A stretch of 64,000 nucleotides of DNA from Acidobacteriota bacterium. GTDB taxonomy: Bacteria; Acidobacteriota; Terriglobia; Terriglobales; SCQP01. The notes under the pieces are model-generated. The model was given only the letters and a program-made list of their open reading frames with translations. It ran no database searches and was not told the origin of the DNA. A program made the position numbers and the translations under genes. The stretch is taken from positions 1 to 64,000 of the forward strand of contig JAJYIU010000011.1 in NCBI GenBank assembly GCA_021789895.1. Direction: 5' to 3'. Within the stretch, counting starts at the first letter, position 1, and each line of letters begins with the position of its first letter. This document shows, in pieces, positions 17,657 through 26,817 of this stretch.

Positions 17657-18823
17657 GTGAACGACACCGAATTCATGGAGCGCGCGCTCCAACTGGCCGC
17701 CCAGGGCAGCGCGTTGGCTTCGCCGAACCCGATGGTGGGAGCGGTAGTAGTGCGCGAGGGGCGGATCGTCGGGGAAGGCGCTTACGATTATGAAGGCGTG
17801 CGCCATGCCGAAGTCCGCGCACTGCAGCAGGCTGAGGCCGCCGGCGGCAGCCAGGGCGCGACCTTGTATGTGACGCTGGAGCCCTGCAGTCATCTGGGAC
17901 GCACCGGACCCTGCACCGCGGCCTTGATCGCCGCCGGCGTGCGCCGGGTGGTGGCGGCCATGTCCGACCCCAATCCCCTGGTGCATGGCCGCGGCTTCGA
18001 GCAACTGCGCGCCGCCGGCATCGAGGTCGAGACCGGCCTCGGCGAGCAGCGGGCGCGGCGCTTAAACGAGGCCTATAGCAAGTGGATCCGCACCGGCCAG
18101 CCGTGGGTGATTCTGAAAGCCGGCATGACGCTGGACGGGAAGATCTCCACCCCGCCCTCGCGGCTCGACGACGGCATGCGCACCCACGAATGGATCACCT
18201 CGCCCCAAGCGCGCTGGCACGTGCACCAACTCCGCCACCAGCAGGACGCGATCATGGTCGGGGTCGGCACCGTGATCACCGACAATCCGCTGCTCACCGA
18301 CCGCACCGGGCTGCCGCGGCGCCGCCCGCTGCAGCGCGTCATTCTCGATTCGACCCTGCGCCTGCCCCTGGATTCGCGCGTGGTGCAAACCGCGCGCGAA
18401 GACGTGCTGGTTTTCTGCACCTTCGCCGAAAATCACAAGCGGCGCGCGCTGGAACGCGCCGGTGTGCGCGTGTGGCAGGTCGCAGCCCAGGCCGGACGCA
18501 CCGAGATCGAGTCGGTTTTGCGCCGCCTGGGCGACATGAATCTGCTCTCGGTGATTGTCGAAGGCGGATCGCTGGCCAATTGGGCGGTGCTCAATTCCGG
18601 CTGCGTGGATAAAGTGTTTCTCTACTACGCCCCTAAGATTCTCGGCGGCGCCGAATCGGTGCCGCTGGCCGGCGGCGAAGGCTATCGCCGCCTGGAGGAA
18701 GCCGTCACCCTGGAGGAATATTTTCTCCACCGCTTCGGCCCGGATTTCGCCGTGGAAGGCTACGTCGCCAAGACCGCTTCCCCCGCCGAATTGGGGCGCT
18801 TGCGCGCAGAAGCGGTACGCTAA
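17657..18823 (+). CDS. ribD: Riboflavin biosynthesis deaminase/reductase RibD
   Basis: The 388-residue bifunctional enzyme catalyses the deamination of diaminohydroxyphosphoribosylaminopyrimidine and the following NADPH-dependent reduction. The N-terminal deaminase carries the zinc motifs HAEVRAL (about residues 50-56) and EPCSHLGRTGPC (about 75-86). The C-terminal reductase shows KAGMTLDGKIS and VIVEGGSLANW. The start is a GTG: GGTCGAGG lies five bases before it, whereas the in-frame ATG six codons later has no ribosome binding site. RibE is encoded about 1.1 kb downstream, separated by a beta-propeller gene. No ribA/B or ribH occurs in the window. Confidence 0.95.
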   Translation: MNDTEFMERALQLAAQGSALASPNPMVGAVVVREGRIVGEGAYDYEGVRHAEVRALQQAEAAGGSQGATLYVTLEPCSHLGRTGPCTAALIAAGVRRVVAAMSDPNPLVHGRGFEQLRAAGIEVETGLGEQRARRLNEAYSKWIRTGQPWVILKAGMTLDGKISTPPSRLDDGMRTHEWITSPQARWHVHQLRHQQDAIMVGVGTVITDNPLLTDRTGLPRRRPLQRVILDSTLRLPLDSRVVQTAREDVLVFCTFAENHKRRALERAGVRVWQVAAQAGRTEIESVLRRLGDMNLLSVIVEGGSLANWAVLNSGCVDKVFLYYAPKILGGAESVPLAGGEGYRRLEEAVTLEEYFLHRFGPDFAVEGYVAKTASPAELGRLRAEAVR

Positions 18824-18828
18824 GGCGG

Positions 18829-19908
18829 ATGATGCCGCTCTATTTAATTGCTATCCTCGGGTTGTGGGCGGGCGGGGGCCCTCGCCCGCCGGCCTTACCC
18901 ACCGCCACGGCGCCGGCGCCTGTCCGGGCCGTCCCCGCGGTTCCGGCGCGGGCGCGTTTCCGCGACCTGCCGCTGCCCGGACGTCCCACCCGCTTCGATT
19001 ACGAAAGCTACGATCCGCTGCGGCATCTGCTCTTCATCGCCCACCTGGGCGACAGCCAGGTGCTGGTCTTCGACACGCATAGCCAAAAGCTGGTGCATGT
19101 CATCCGTGGCATCGCCAAAGTCCATGGCGTGCTGGCCGTGTCCGCGCTGGGCCGGGTGTATGCCTCGGCGACGGGCAGCAATCAGGTGGCCGTCATTGAC
19201 GAAAAAACTTTTCAGGTGGTGGCGCGCGCGCCCGCCGGCGTGTACCCCGACGGCCTGGCCTACGATCCGAAAACCCGCGAAATCTACATTTCCGACGAAG
19301 CCGGCGGCACCGACACCGTGATCGCGGCCGGCAGCAATCGCCGCGTCGCCACCATCCCGCTGGGCGGCGAAGCCGGCAACACGCAATACGATCCCGTCAG
19401 CGGGTTGATCTTCGTGGATGTGCAAACCGAAAACCGCTTAAAAGCGATCGCTCCGGCCCGGCACGCGATCGTGGCTTCCTACGCTTTACCCGGCTGCCGG
19501 CACGATCACGGGCTGAATATCATCGCGCCGTTGCGGCTGGCCATGATCGCCTGCGACGGCAATGCGCGGCTGCTCGCTTTCAGCCTGCGCACCCACCGCG
19601 TGATCGCCCGCTTCCCGGTCGGCCCCGATCCCGACGTGCTGGCCTGGGACGCGGGACGGCGCCGGCTCTATGTCGCCGCCGAAAGCGGCGTGGTGGCGGC
19701 GTTCGCGGTTCACGGCTCCGCCTCCGCGCCGCGCGTCGAAACGCTGTGGCGGCGGTATGTGGCCCGCGAAGCTCATTCGATCGCCGTGGATTCCGAGCAC
19801 CGCCTCTATCTCCCCCTGGAAAACCTCCATGGGCATCCCGTGCTGCGGATTCTCGCTCCGGGCTTTGGCGAACCGCTTCGCGGCCGCTCCCGGCATGGCC
19901 TAAACTGA
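18829..19908 (+). CDS. Secreted YVTN/YncE-like beta-propeller protein
   Basis: The 359-residue product has a short N-terminal hydrophobic export signal, then a seven-bladed propeller-like repeat region. Blades show YDPLRHLLFIAHLGDSQVLV, GRVYASATGSNQVAVID and YDPKTREIYISD, the pattern of YncE/40-residue YVTN proteins. A conserved-looking CRHDHGL and several histidines could bind a ligand or metal, but no enzyme activity can be assigned. It starts five bases after the ribD stop and ends five bases before the ribE start, so it is probably cotranscribed with riboflavin genes. A role in flavin handling is possible but is only inferred from position. Confidence 0.7.
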   Translation: MMPLYLIAILGLWAGGGPRPPALPTATAPAPVRAVPAVPARARFRDLPLPGRPTRFDYESYDPLRHLLFIAHLGDSQVLVFDTHSQKLVHVIRGIAKVHGVLAVSALGRVYASATGSNQVAVIDEKTFQVVARAPAGVYPDGLAYDPKTREIYISDEAGGTDTVIAAGSNRRVATIPLGGEAGNTQYDPVSGLIFVDVQTENRLKAIAPARHAIVASYALPGCRHDHGLNIIAPLRLAMIACDGNARLLAFSLRTHRVIARFPVGPDPDVLAWDAGRRRLYVAAESGVVAAFAVHGSASAPRVETLWRRYVAREAHSIAVDSEHRLYLPLENLHGHPVLRILAPGFGEPLRGRSRHGLN

Positions 19909-19913
19909 TACGC

Positions 19914-20588
19914 ATGTTCACCGGCATCGTCACCGCTTGCGGGCAAGTGGCCGCCTACACGCCCCGGCGCGGCGGCGGGGCGCAGTTGGCGCTCGACGCG
20001 GCTGGATTGAAGCCGCGCCCGCGGCCCGGCGACAGCATTGCCGTCAACGGCTGCTGCCTCACCGTCGAGCGGGCGCGCGCCGGCCGTCTGCAATTCACCC
20101 TGGCGCCGGAGACCGTCGAGCGCACCGCGCTGCGGCGGCTGGCGCGCGGCGACCAGGTCAGCCTCGAAGCCGCGCTCCGCGCCGGCGACCCGCTCGGCGG
20201 CCATTGGGTGCAGGGACACATTGACGCCGTCGGCACGCTGCTCGGCCTGAAGCGTTTGCCCGGTTCGAGCCCAGCCGGGGCGGGAAATTATTGGCTCAGC
20301 CTCCGCCTGCCCGAGGCGCTGCTTCCTTTCGTGGTCTGGAAAGGCTCGCTGGCGGTCGAGGGCATCAGCCTCACCGTGGCCCGACTGGAGGGCCGCCGCG
20401 CCGGGTTTGCCATCATTCCTTACACCTACCGCCATACCCATCTCCGCGCGCTCCCGCCTGGCGCGCCGCTAAACCTGGAAGCCGACATCCTCGCCCGCTA
20501 TCTGGCGCGCTGGCTGGAAACCCGGCCCAGCCCGAAAAAACATTCGCGTCCGGCCGCCCTCGCGGCGGCGCGCGCCGTCGTGCCATAA
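19914..20588 (+). CDS. ribE: Riboflavin synthase alpha chain
   Basis: The 224-residue product dismutates two 6,7-dimethyl-8-ribityllumazine molecules to riboflavin. The protein starts with the invariant MFTGIV and has two homologous beta-barrel repeats. The first carries DSIAVNGCCLTVE and GGHWVQGHIDA, the second GSLAVEGISLTVA and IPYTYRHTHL. The C-terminus is slightly extended and basic compared with the usual length of about 200. The longer ORF in the track reads back into the propeller gene in another frame. The start is fixed by conservation of MFTGIV. TAAACT lies seven bases before the ATG with no Shine-Dalgarno sequence, hinting at a second, leaderless transcript. Confidence 0.96.
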   Translation: MFTGIVTACGQVAAYTPRRGGGAQLALDAAGLKPRPRPGDSIAVNGCCLTVERARAGRLQFTLAPETVERTALRRLARGDQVSLEAALRAGDPLGGHWVQGHIDAVGTLLGLKRLPGSSPAGAGNYWLSLRLPEALLPFVVWKGSLAVEGISLTVARLEGRRAGFAIIPYTYRHTHLRALPPGAPLNLEADILARYLARWLETRPSPKKHSRPAALAAARAVVP

Positions 20589-20601
20589 TCCAAACGGCAG
20601 A

Positions 20602-22137
20602 ATGCGATTACAGAACCCATCCGGCCACGGGCGTCGAAGCCATCTGCTGCGCGCCGGCCTGGCGGCGGCGGCAGCGGCCTTTTTCGGCTGCCCCTCTCCC
20701 GGCGCGCCGGCCTCCGCGCCGCCGCCGGTCACGGTGCAGCCACATTGGCGCCGCGTGACCGGCATTTCCCGAGCCACCCCGACGCTGCAGGTGGTGGTGA
20801 ATCCGCTGCTGCGCCCCGGCTCGCCCATTCATGACGCGGCGTTCCAGGCGCTGAAAAAATTGGGCGCGAACGATGTGCGCTTCGTCCCCTGGCTGCCCTA
20901 TCCCCGGCTGGCGGTGGCCGAACTGCAGCCTCCGGCCCGCGGACGCACGCATTGGGATTTCTCGCTGCTCGATCCCATCGTGCTCGATTTCTTCCGCGCC
21001 ACCCGCGGCCATAGCCGCATCGTGAATTTCAGCACCATCCCGCAATGGATGTTCGCCACCCGTCGTCCGGTCGCATATCCCGCCGATCCCGATCAGGTGA
21101 ATTGGAGTTACGAGCAGGGCCGGCGGCTGCGCGATCCTTCCATGCGGCAGGTCGCCGGCTATTACGCCCGGCTGGTGAGCTGGTACACCCGCGGCGGTTT
21201 CCGCGATGAATATGGGGTCTGGCACGGCTCCGGCTATCATCACCGGATTCAGTACTGGGAAGTGCTCAACGAGGTGGATTTCGAGCACTCCATGAGCCCC
21301 CGCTTTTATACCCGGCTCTACGACCGCGTCACCGCCGCGATCCGGCGCGTGGCGCCGCGCATGAAGTTTGTCGGCGCGGCGCTGGCCATGCCCTCGCTGC
21401 ACCCGGAATTTTTCGAGTATTTTCTCAATCCGCGGCATCATCGCCGGGGGGCGCCGTTGAACATGATTTCCTATCATTTCTACGCCAGCCCCACCCCCCG
21501 CCAGACGCTGGACGACTGGCAATACACCTTCTTCGACCAGGCCGACCACTTCCTCGACAGCGTGCGCTACATCCAGGCCCTGCGGCGGCGGCTGGCCTGG
21601 AGCACGAAAACCGACGTGGACGAACTGGGTTGCATCCTGCCGCACGACACCGCGCCCCGGCTGGCGCGGCCCATACCGGCGCGCTACTGGAACCTCTGCG
21701 GCGCCATGTACGCCTATCTGTATGCGCGGCTGGCCGGGCTGGGCGTGCAGGTGGCGGGCGAATCGCAACTGGTCGGCTATCCCAGCCAGTTTCCCAGCGT
21801 CACCATGCTCGACTGGCGGAACGGCCGTCCGAACGCCCGCTACTGGATTCTGAAATTGCTGCTCGCCCACTTCCATGCGGGCGACCGCCTGGCCGACGCC
21901 TCTTCCAGCAGCGCGGCGGTTTTTGCCCAGGGGTTCATCACGCCGCGCGGCCGGCGGGAACTGCTGCTGATCAACAAGCGCAATCGCGCCATCGAGGTGG
22001 CGCTGCCCGGCGCCGGCGGCGCCGCGGTGGAATCGGTCAGCTCCCCCGACTCGCCGCCGGCGCGGGCGAAGCTGCAAGCCGGCCGCATCGCACTGGCCCC
22101 GTTTGAAGTCAGCGTGATCGCCTGGCCGCGCCATTAG
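20602..22137 (+). CDS. Exported glycoside hydrolase, GH39-like clan A
   Basis: The 511-residue product has an N-terminal hydrophobic stretch ending in FFGC, which could be a lipobox. A clan-A TIM barrel follows. QYWEVLNEVD holds the probable acid/base Glu224 at the end of strand four. Glu341 in DVDELG is a candidate nucleophile but is less certain. NMISYHFYAS and the C-terminal beta-rich region (LLLINKRNRAIEVALPG) fit beta-xylosidase or GH39-type enzymes that act on plant or microbial glycans. The specific family and substrate are not secure. CATAAT sits 12 bases before the ATG. The gene follows ribE by 13 bases but is functionally unrelated. Confidence 0.7.
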   Translation: MRLQNPSGHGRRSHLLRAGLAAAAAAFFGCPSPGAPASAPPPVTVQPHWRRVTGISRATPTLQVVVNPLLRPGSPIHDAAFQALKKLGANDVRFVPWLPYPRLAVAELQPPARGRTHWDFSLLDPIVLDFFRATRGHSRIVNFSTIPQWMFATRRPVAYPADPDQVNWSYEQGRRLRDPSMRQVAGYYARLVSWYTRGGFRDEYGVWHGSGYHHRIQYWEVLNEVDFEHSMSPRFYTRLYDRVTAAIRRVAPRMKFVGAALAMPSLHPEFFEYFLNPRHHRRGAPLNMISYHFYASPTPRQTLDDWQYTFFDQADHFLDSVRYIQALRRRLAWSTKTDVDELGCILPHDTAPRLARPIPARYWNLCGAMYAYLYARLAGLGVQVAGESQLVGYPSQFPSVTMLDWRNGRPNARYWILKLLLAHFHAGDRLADASSSSAAVFAQGFITPRGRRELLLINKRNRAIEVALPGAGGAAVESVSSPDSPPARAKLQAGRIALAPFEVSVIAWPRH

Positions 22138-22252
22138 CGCCCCGCCGGCGGCCCCGGCCGCCGTAGCCCGCCCGCTCCCGCTTAAAATAAAATAGTGGGG
22201 TCCGCCGCGCGGCGATCTGCCCCGGAATTGCCGCCCTCGATGAAATCCAGCG

Positions 22253-23362
22253 ATGCCCGCCATTGATCTCCAGGACGTGTCGAAGATCTACGGTTCTGTA
22301 ACCGCGCTGGACCAGGTATCGCTGCGGGTCGAGGCGGGCGAGTGGCTGGCGGTGATGGGGCCGTCGGGCTCGGGTAAAACCACCCTGGTCAATCTGGCCG
22401 GCTGCCTCGATATCCCCTCCTCGGGCTCGGTCTGGGTGGACGGCGTGGATGTCTCCTCGTTCTCCCGCCGCGAGCTGGCGCGCTTCCGGGCCGAGAAGAT
22501 CGGTTTCATTTTCCAGCAATTCCATCTGGTGCCTTATCTCACGGCGCTGGAAAATATCCTGCTGGCGCAGTATTTTCACAGCCTCGCCGACGAAACCGAG
22601 GCCATGGCGGCGCTGGAGCGGGTCGGCATGGCGGACCGCGCGCGCCATCTTCCCGGCCAGCTTTCCGGCGGCGAGCAGCAGCGGGTCTCGATCGCGCGCG
22701 CGCTGATCAACGACCCCGCCATCATTCTCGCCGACGAGCCCACCGGCAACCTCGACGAGCGCAACGAGGAAGCGGTGATGGAGCTGCTGCGGGGGGCGCA
22801 TCTGGCCGGCAAGACGCTGGTGATGGTCACCCACGACCCCACCATCGCCCGCTACGCCGACCGCCGCATTCAACTGCACCACGGCCGGATTACCGACATC
22901 AGCATCTTTTCCGAAGCCGACGAACCCCAGTTCGACGAAGTCCTCAGCCAGCTCTGGACGCTGCGCGAAAACCACGAGCCGCTCAGCAACGACCGGCTGC
23001 GCATCACCGGCCCGCTGACGCTGGGGCGCGCGCTCGCGGCCATGGCGGCGCGCGGCTGGCTGCGCCAGGACCAGGACCGGATTACGCTGCTGGCGGAGGG
23101 TGAAAAGCGCGCCGGCGACCTCATCCGCCGCCACCGCCTGGCCGAGTTGCTGTTCAGCCGCACCTTCGAGCTGCGCAACGAGACCGAACTCGAAGCCCAG
23201 GCTTGCCGCTTCGAGCACAGCCTCAGCCCGGAAGCGACGGCGCGCATCTGCACCTTCCTTGGCCATCCCCGCGCTTGTCCCCACGGCAGCCCCATTCCGC
23301 CGGGCGAGTGCTGTCCCAACGGGCTCGGCGCCGCCGCCGTCTCGCGGCGCGAATCCCGCTAA
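22253..23362 (+). CDS. ABC transporter ATPase fused to a DtxR-type metal regulator domain
   Basis: The 369-residue product is a fusion. Residues 1 to about 220 are a LolD/MacB-type ABC ATPase: Walker A GPSGSGKT (36-43), Q-loop [11 protein letters not shown], signature LSGGEQQR (about 137-144), Walker [10 protein letters not shown] and the switch histidine in VTHD. Residues about 225-350 resemble an iron-dependent repressor. A winged helix ([16 protein letters not shown], then [11 protein letters not shown]) is followed by the metal-binding and dimerisation helices [21 protein letters not shown]-like and [17 protein letters not shown]. No permease is adjacent. It may couple transporter activity to Mn/Fe status, either as a regulated ATPase or as a moonlighting repressor. 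Confidence 0.8.
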   Translation: MPAIDLQDVSKIYGSVTALDQVSLRVEAGEWLAVMGPSGSGKTTLVNLAGCLDIPSSGSVWVDGVDVSSFSRRELARFRAEKIGFIFQQFHLVPYLTALENILLAQYFHSLADETEAMAALERVGMADRARHLPGQLSGGEQQRVSIARALINDPAIILADEPTGNLDERNEEAVMELLRGAHLAGKTLVMVTHDPTIARYADRRIQLHHGRITDISIFSEADEPQFDEVLSQLWTLRENHEPLSNDRLRITGPLTLGRALAAMAARGWLRQDQDRITLLAEGEKRAGDLIRRHRLAELLFSRTFELRNETELEAQACRFEHSLSPEATARICTFLGHPRACPHGSPIPPGECCPNGLGAAAVSRRESR

Positions 23363-23401
23363 GCCGGCCGCCGGCCGGCCGCTTTATGGCATGATGAGCT
23401 T

Positions 23402-23986
23402 ATGAGCCTGGGAACGGAACGCTACCGCAACCTGGATCCGCACGATTCCCGCGAGATCTTCTATGGCGCCCAGCAGCACGAGGGCCTAGTGCTGACCACG
23501 CTGGATAAAGCGGTCAATTGGGTGCGCAAGAACTCCATCTGGCCGATGACCTTCGGCCTGGCTTGCTGCGCAATCGAGATGATGTCCATGTCGGCCTCGC
23601 GCTTCGATATCGCTCGCTTCGGCGCCGAAGTTTTCCGCCCCTCGCCGCGGCAATCCGACCTGATGATCATCGCCGGCCGGGTGTCCCAGAAAATGGCGCC
23701 GGTCATTCGCCAGCTTTATGAACAAATGCCCGAGCCCAAGTACGTCATCAGCATGGGCGCCTGCGCCACCTCCGGCGGCGTATTCAACAACTATGCCGTG
23801 GTGCAGGGCGTCAATCAGGTCGTGCCGGTGGATGTGTATGTGCCCGGCTGCCCGCCCCGCCCGGAGCAGTTGATCTATTCCATCCTGATGCTGCAGAAAA
23901 AGATCGAGGATGAGCGCGGCAGCTTCGTTCGCGCCCTCAACCGCGTCCGCACGCCCACCGAGGAATCGCCCGCGGCCACGCGCTAA
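23402..23986 (+). CDS. nuoB: NADH-quinone oxidoreductase subunit B (lone copy)
   Basis: The 194-residue product is the complex I subunit that holds iron-sulphur cluster N2, which hands electrons to quinone. Ligands are visible as the tandem Cys55-Cys56 in [11 protein letters not shown], Cys121 in [10 protein letters not shown] and Cys150 in YVPGCPPRP. The conserved [14 protein letters not shown] and [13 protein letters not shown] segments are intact, so it should be functional. No other nuo gene is in the window: the neighbours are an ABC-DtxR fusion and an HD hydrolase. Either the complex I genes are split in this genome or this is a second copy. No convincing ribosome binding site precedes the start. 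Confidence 0.95.
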   Translation: MSLGTERYRNLDPHDSREIFYGAQQHEGLVLTTLDKAVNWVRKNSIWPMTFGLACCAIEMMSMSASRFDIARFGAEVFRPSPRQSDLMIIAGRVSQKMAPVIRQLYEQMPEPKYVISMGACATSGGVFNNYAVVQGVNQVVPVDVYVPGCPPRPEQLIYSILMLQKKIEDERGSFVRALNRVRTPTEESPAATR

Positions 23987-24066
23987 ATCCTTGCAGCCGC
24001 CGCGGCGGCGCCGTTTCCTGCTATGCTGCAGGTTTGTTCCCGCCCGCTTTGTGGGCGGCTGGTTCC

Positions 24067-24642
24067 ATGCTCCCTACCCGCGATCAAGCCCTCGCCCTGC
24101 TGCACGAATACACCCACTCGGAAAGCCTGCGCAAGCACGCGCTGGCGGTCGAAGCCTGCGTGCGCGGCTATGCCCGCCGCCTGGGCGGCGACGAGGAGTT
24201 GTGGAGCATCACCGCGCTGCTGCACGATTTCGATTACGAGCGCTGGCCCGATCCACCCCACCATCCGCTCGAAGGCAACCGCATCCTCACCGAACTGGGC
24301 TATCCGGAAGCGCTGCGCCACGCCATCCTGGCCCACGCCGATTACACCGGCGTGGCGCGGGAATCGCCGCTCGACAAGGTGTTGTTCGCCTGCGACGAGC
24401 TGGCCGGCTTCATCACCGCCTGCGCGCTGGTAAAGCCGAATAAGAGCCTGTCCGAGGTCGAGGCCGCCTCGGTGAAACGCAAGCTCAAAGACAAAGCCTT
24501 CGCCCGCTCCGTCAGCCGCGAAGACATCGTGCGCGGCGCCGAAGAGCTTGGCCTGCCGCTCGAGCAGCACATCGCCAACTGCCTGGAAGCCATGCAGGCA
24601 GCGGCGCCCGCCCTGGGCCTGGCCGGCGCCGCGGCGATTTAA
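24067..24642 (+). CDS. HD-domain phosphohydrolase
   Basis: The 191-residue product is a compact HD superfamily protein. His24 (SLRKHALAVE), the His53-Asp54 pair (LLHDFDYERW), a further histidine in HPLEG and the acidic CDELAGF region outline the metal site. It probably hydrolyses a phosphate ester or nucleotide in the cytosol. Close relatives are often annotated as predicted HDIG hydrolases with unknown substrate. The ORF track opens 33 bases earlier at a TTG. I prefer the ATG because it starts the conserved domain. An inverted repeat CCGCCC/GGGCGG lies just upstream, and TATGCT is a possible -10. Confidence 0.8.
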   Translation: MLPTRDQALALLHEYTHSESLRKHALAVEACVRGYARRLGGDEELWSITALLHDFDYERWPDPPHHPLEGNRILTELGYPEALRHAILAHADYTGVARESPLDKVLFACDELAGFITACALVKPNKSLSEVEAASVKRKLKDKAFARSVSREDIVRGAEELGLPLEQHIANCLEAMQAAAPALGLAGAAAI

Positions 24643-24682
24643 ACCCCCGCGCCGGCCAAATCCGGATTCTTCCCCGGTTAAA

Positions 24683-25933
24683 TTAATTCATCGTTGGCGG
24701 GGCGTTGGGCAGCGTCACGATCGCCGCCGGCGCCTGCCCGGCCGGATACGGGCTGCCCGGCAAAGCCGCCAGCGCCCCGCTGGCGGGATTCACACTAAAT
24801 CCTAAAATGTCGCCCGAAGCGGAATCGGTGACGTAGAGCAAAGAACCGGGATCAACCTTTTCCAACAATCCCTGGCCGTTATAGGCAATCCCGCTGCCCG
24901 TATTGAACGCCAAATCGGATGGCGCCACTCCGGCGGCATATTGGCCGATCGCGGCCAGGTTGCCCTGGCTATCCGTGCCGGCATTCACCAGAAATCCGGC
25001 GCGGTCGAGAATATACGTCGGATTCATCGCAGATAAATTGGAAGTCAAGGTTTGCATCATCCCCTCAGGCTGCGATCCCAGCCGGTAGGGGCTGCCGGGT
25101 AAAAGCGTCAAGCCGCCGCCTTGGAAGCTGTAATTAAATCCCAAAATCATTCCATCTTCCGGGCAGAAAGCATACAAATAAGTTCCATAGATGCTAAATT
25201 CCAAACTCGATACCGGATGGGACGCACCTGACAGCGGGAATTCGTTGCCGGCCGGCGCTTGCGGCGAGAGCGTCTGCGGGTCTAATTTGAAATGCCAGAG
25301 CGCCTGCCCGCCGCTGGTGGAATTAGGATCGGGTCCGGCGATGTACAAATCATAGTTCGCCACGGCCAGCGTCGTGGCCGGCACAGGGGCGGGCACGGGC
25401 TGGCCTTGCGCTTGCACCGCGGGCTGACTGCCGCCGGATAAAACGTAGGTGGAAAGCGTTTGATCGCCGGCATTGGCCACATACATGGTAATGTCATAGC
25501 CGATTTCCACATTCCCCACCGCCAGCTCGACCGGGTCCTTGCCGGTTGCAATCGGGCTGCCCTCGATCGCCGTCAACTTGCCCGTATTGGCATCCGCTTC
25601 ATAAACGCTCAGCGTATTGGCCGCCGAATCCAGCAGCGCAACGTACTCGCCGCCTTGCACATCGCTCAAGGCCATCAACTGATAGCTCGTGGGCAAGGGC
25701 GACGCCAGCGCCAGCGTCGCCAGCGGCTTCAGGCTGTAGTCTAATCCTATGGTGTAGCTGTCCAGCGTTCCCGATGCATCGTTGGCGGCATAGGCGAATC
25801 CAAAATTACTCACCGTCGGCAGCGGCAGTTTGGGAAAAATAACGACGGGAGCGTTATTGCCGCCGCAGCCGGCCAGCGCCATTAGCAACGCGGTCAGGCC
25901 AATCGCGATTACGTTCAACCGCAACCGTTTCAC
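24683..25933 (-). CDS. Beta-propeller lipoprotein (lactonase-like fold)
   Basis: The 416-residue product has a classical lipoprotein signal (MKRLRLNVIAIGLTALLMALAGC, lipobox LAGC), so it should be lipidated and envelope-anchored. The mature part has seven-bladed propeller repeats similar to the 6-phosphogluconolactonase/YVTN group: FAYAANDASGTLDSYTIG, SVYEADANTGKLTAIEGSP, FSVNPASGALAALPGSP. The recurring N..TG.L....GSP pattern is typical of this family in acidobacteria. Extracytoplasmic location argues against a housekeeping lactonase, so a structural or binding role is more likely. GC content is lower than in neighbouring genes. It is convergent with the HD gene. Confidence 0.75.
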   Translation of the reverse strand: MKRLRLNVIAIGLTALLMALAGCGGNNAPVVIFPKLPLPTVSNFGFAYAANDASGTLDSYTIGLDYSLKPLATLALASPLPTSYQLMALSDVQGGEYVALLDSAANTLSVYEADANTGKLTAIEGSPIATGKDPVELAVGNVEIGYDITMYVANAGDQTLSTYVLSGGSQPAVQAQGQPVPAPVPATTLAVANYDLYIAGPDPNSTSGGQALWHFKLDPQTLSPQAPAGNEFPLSGASHPVSSLEFSIYGTYLYAFCPEDGMILGFNYSFQGGGLTLLPGSPYRLGSQPEGMMQTLTSNLSAMNPTYILDRAGFLVNAGTDSQGNLAAIGQYAAGVAPSDLAFNTGSGIAYNGQGLLEKVDPGSLLYVTDSASGDILGFSVNPASGALAALPGSPYPAGQAPAAIVTLPNAPPTMN

Positions 25934-26047
25934 GCGCTCAGATTAGATAAGCGATACCGACGAGTCAAACGAAAAACGCGGCATTAAACGGCCATACGCC
26001 ATTGGTCATGTGTTTTTGGCGTTCGGGCAGACATGGCGCGCCGTTTT

Positions 26048-26542
26048 TCAGGCTGCGCGCCGGATGATCGCCGTGACGCCCCCGACCGCGGCGCCATAGC
26101 AGACGTGCGAAGCCAGGGCGCGAACGTGATTTTGCCAGGGAAATTCCCGCGGCGGAGCGGAGAGCCCCATCACCGTGGTCATCAACTCGTCGCCCAACAG
26201 CCAAACCGAAGCGCCGAAGGCCAGGCCGCCGCGAAATTTATGCCGCGGGGCCAGGGCGCCGTAGGCGGCGGCCAGGCCGATGCCGTACCCCCAGTGCATC
26301 GCGCTGGAGAGGCGCTTGAGTTGCTCGGACGAGAGGTCCTTTTGCAGCAGGCCCTGCCCAACTCGACGCGCCAGCACCTCAAAGGGCAGCTCCGGCCGCA
26401 GGCGTTCTTCACGCTTGCGCACGTCTTCGGGCTCCAGAGCGTATAGCCATTGGCTGACTTTCCCCAGCAGCAGCAAGCCGGCTGCGCCCCCGGCGGCTCC
26501 CGCCACGGCGCCCAGCCAGCGATTGCGATGTTGTTCCGCCAT
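26048..26542 (-). CDS. DUF1440 family membrane protein
   Basis: The 164-residue product resembles the DUF1440/YagU family: a glycine-rich first membrane helix (WLGAVAGAAGGAAGLLLLG), a charged amphipathic stretch, then further helices including HWGYGIGLAAAYGALAP, AFGASVWLLGDELM and HVCYGAAVGGVTAIIRR. Relatives are inner-membrane proteins, and E. coli YagU has been linked to acid tolerance, though the mechanism is unknown. The ORF track extends 36 codons further. I chose the internal ATG because GAGGTG lies nine bases before it and the extra residues look non-coding. It is divergent from ftsK across a 275-base gap in which I see no further gene. Confidence 0.65.
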   Translation of the reverse strand: MAEQHRNRWLGAVAGAAGGAAGLLLLGKVSQWLYALEPEDVRKREERLRPELPFEVLARRVGQGLLQKDLSSEQLKRLSSAMHWGYGIGLAAAYGALAPRHKFRGGLAFGASVWLLGDELMTTVMGLSAPPREFPWQNHVRALASHVCYGAAVGGVTAIIRRAA

Positions 26543-26817
26543 AATGCGCCACCTCGCGGCAAAACAGACAGCCATTGCAGATGATCCCCGGCGGGAGCGA
26601 GTTGTTTCAGCTCTGCTTCCCCCAATATGCCTGATCGCATCGGCAGACATGAACCTAGCTTGATACTAGACCGCGCTGGGAAAGGATGCCGGTTTGCCGA
26701 TATGATGATGACGGCTCTGGCTTTTTGCGGAATTGGACCCTTGCTGCCGTTGCGGCGTGCCCGGCCGGGACGGCAGGCTGTATTGTGTTTCTTCCGGCAA
26801 GCACTCCGCGCTGAAGC

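Noticed and set aside
20608-22263. Minus-strand 551-residue ORF
   Set aside because: Antisense of the GH39-like gene; composition is shadow-like and no motif is visible.
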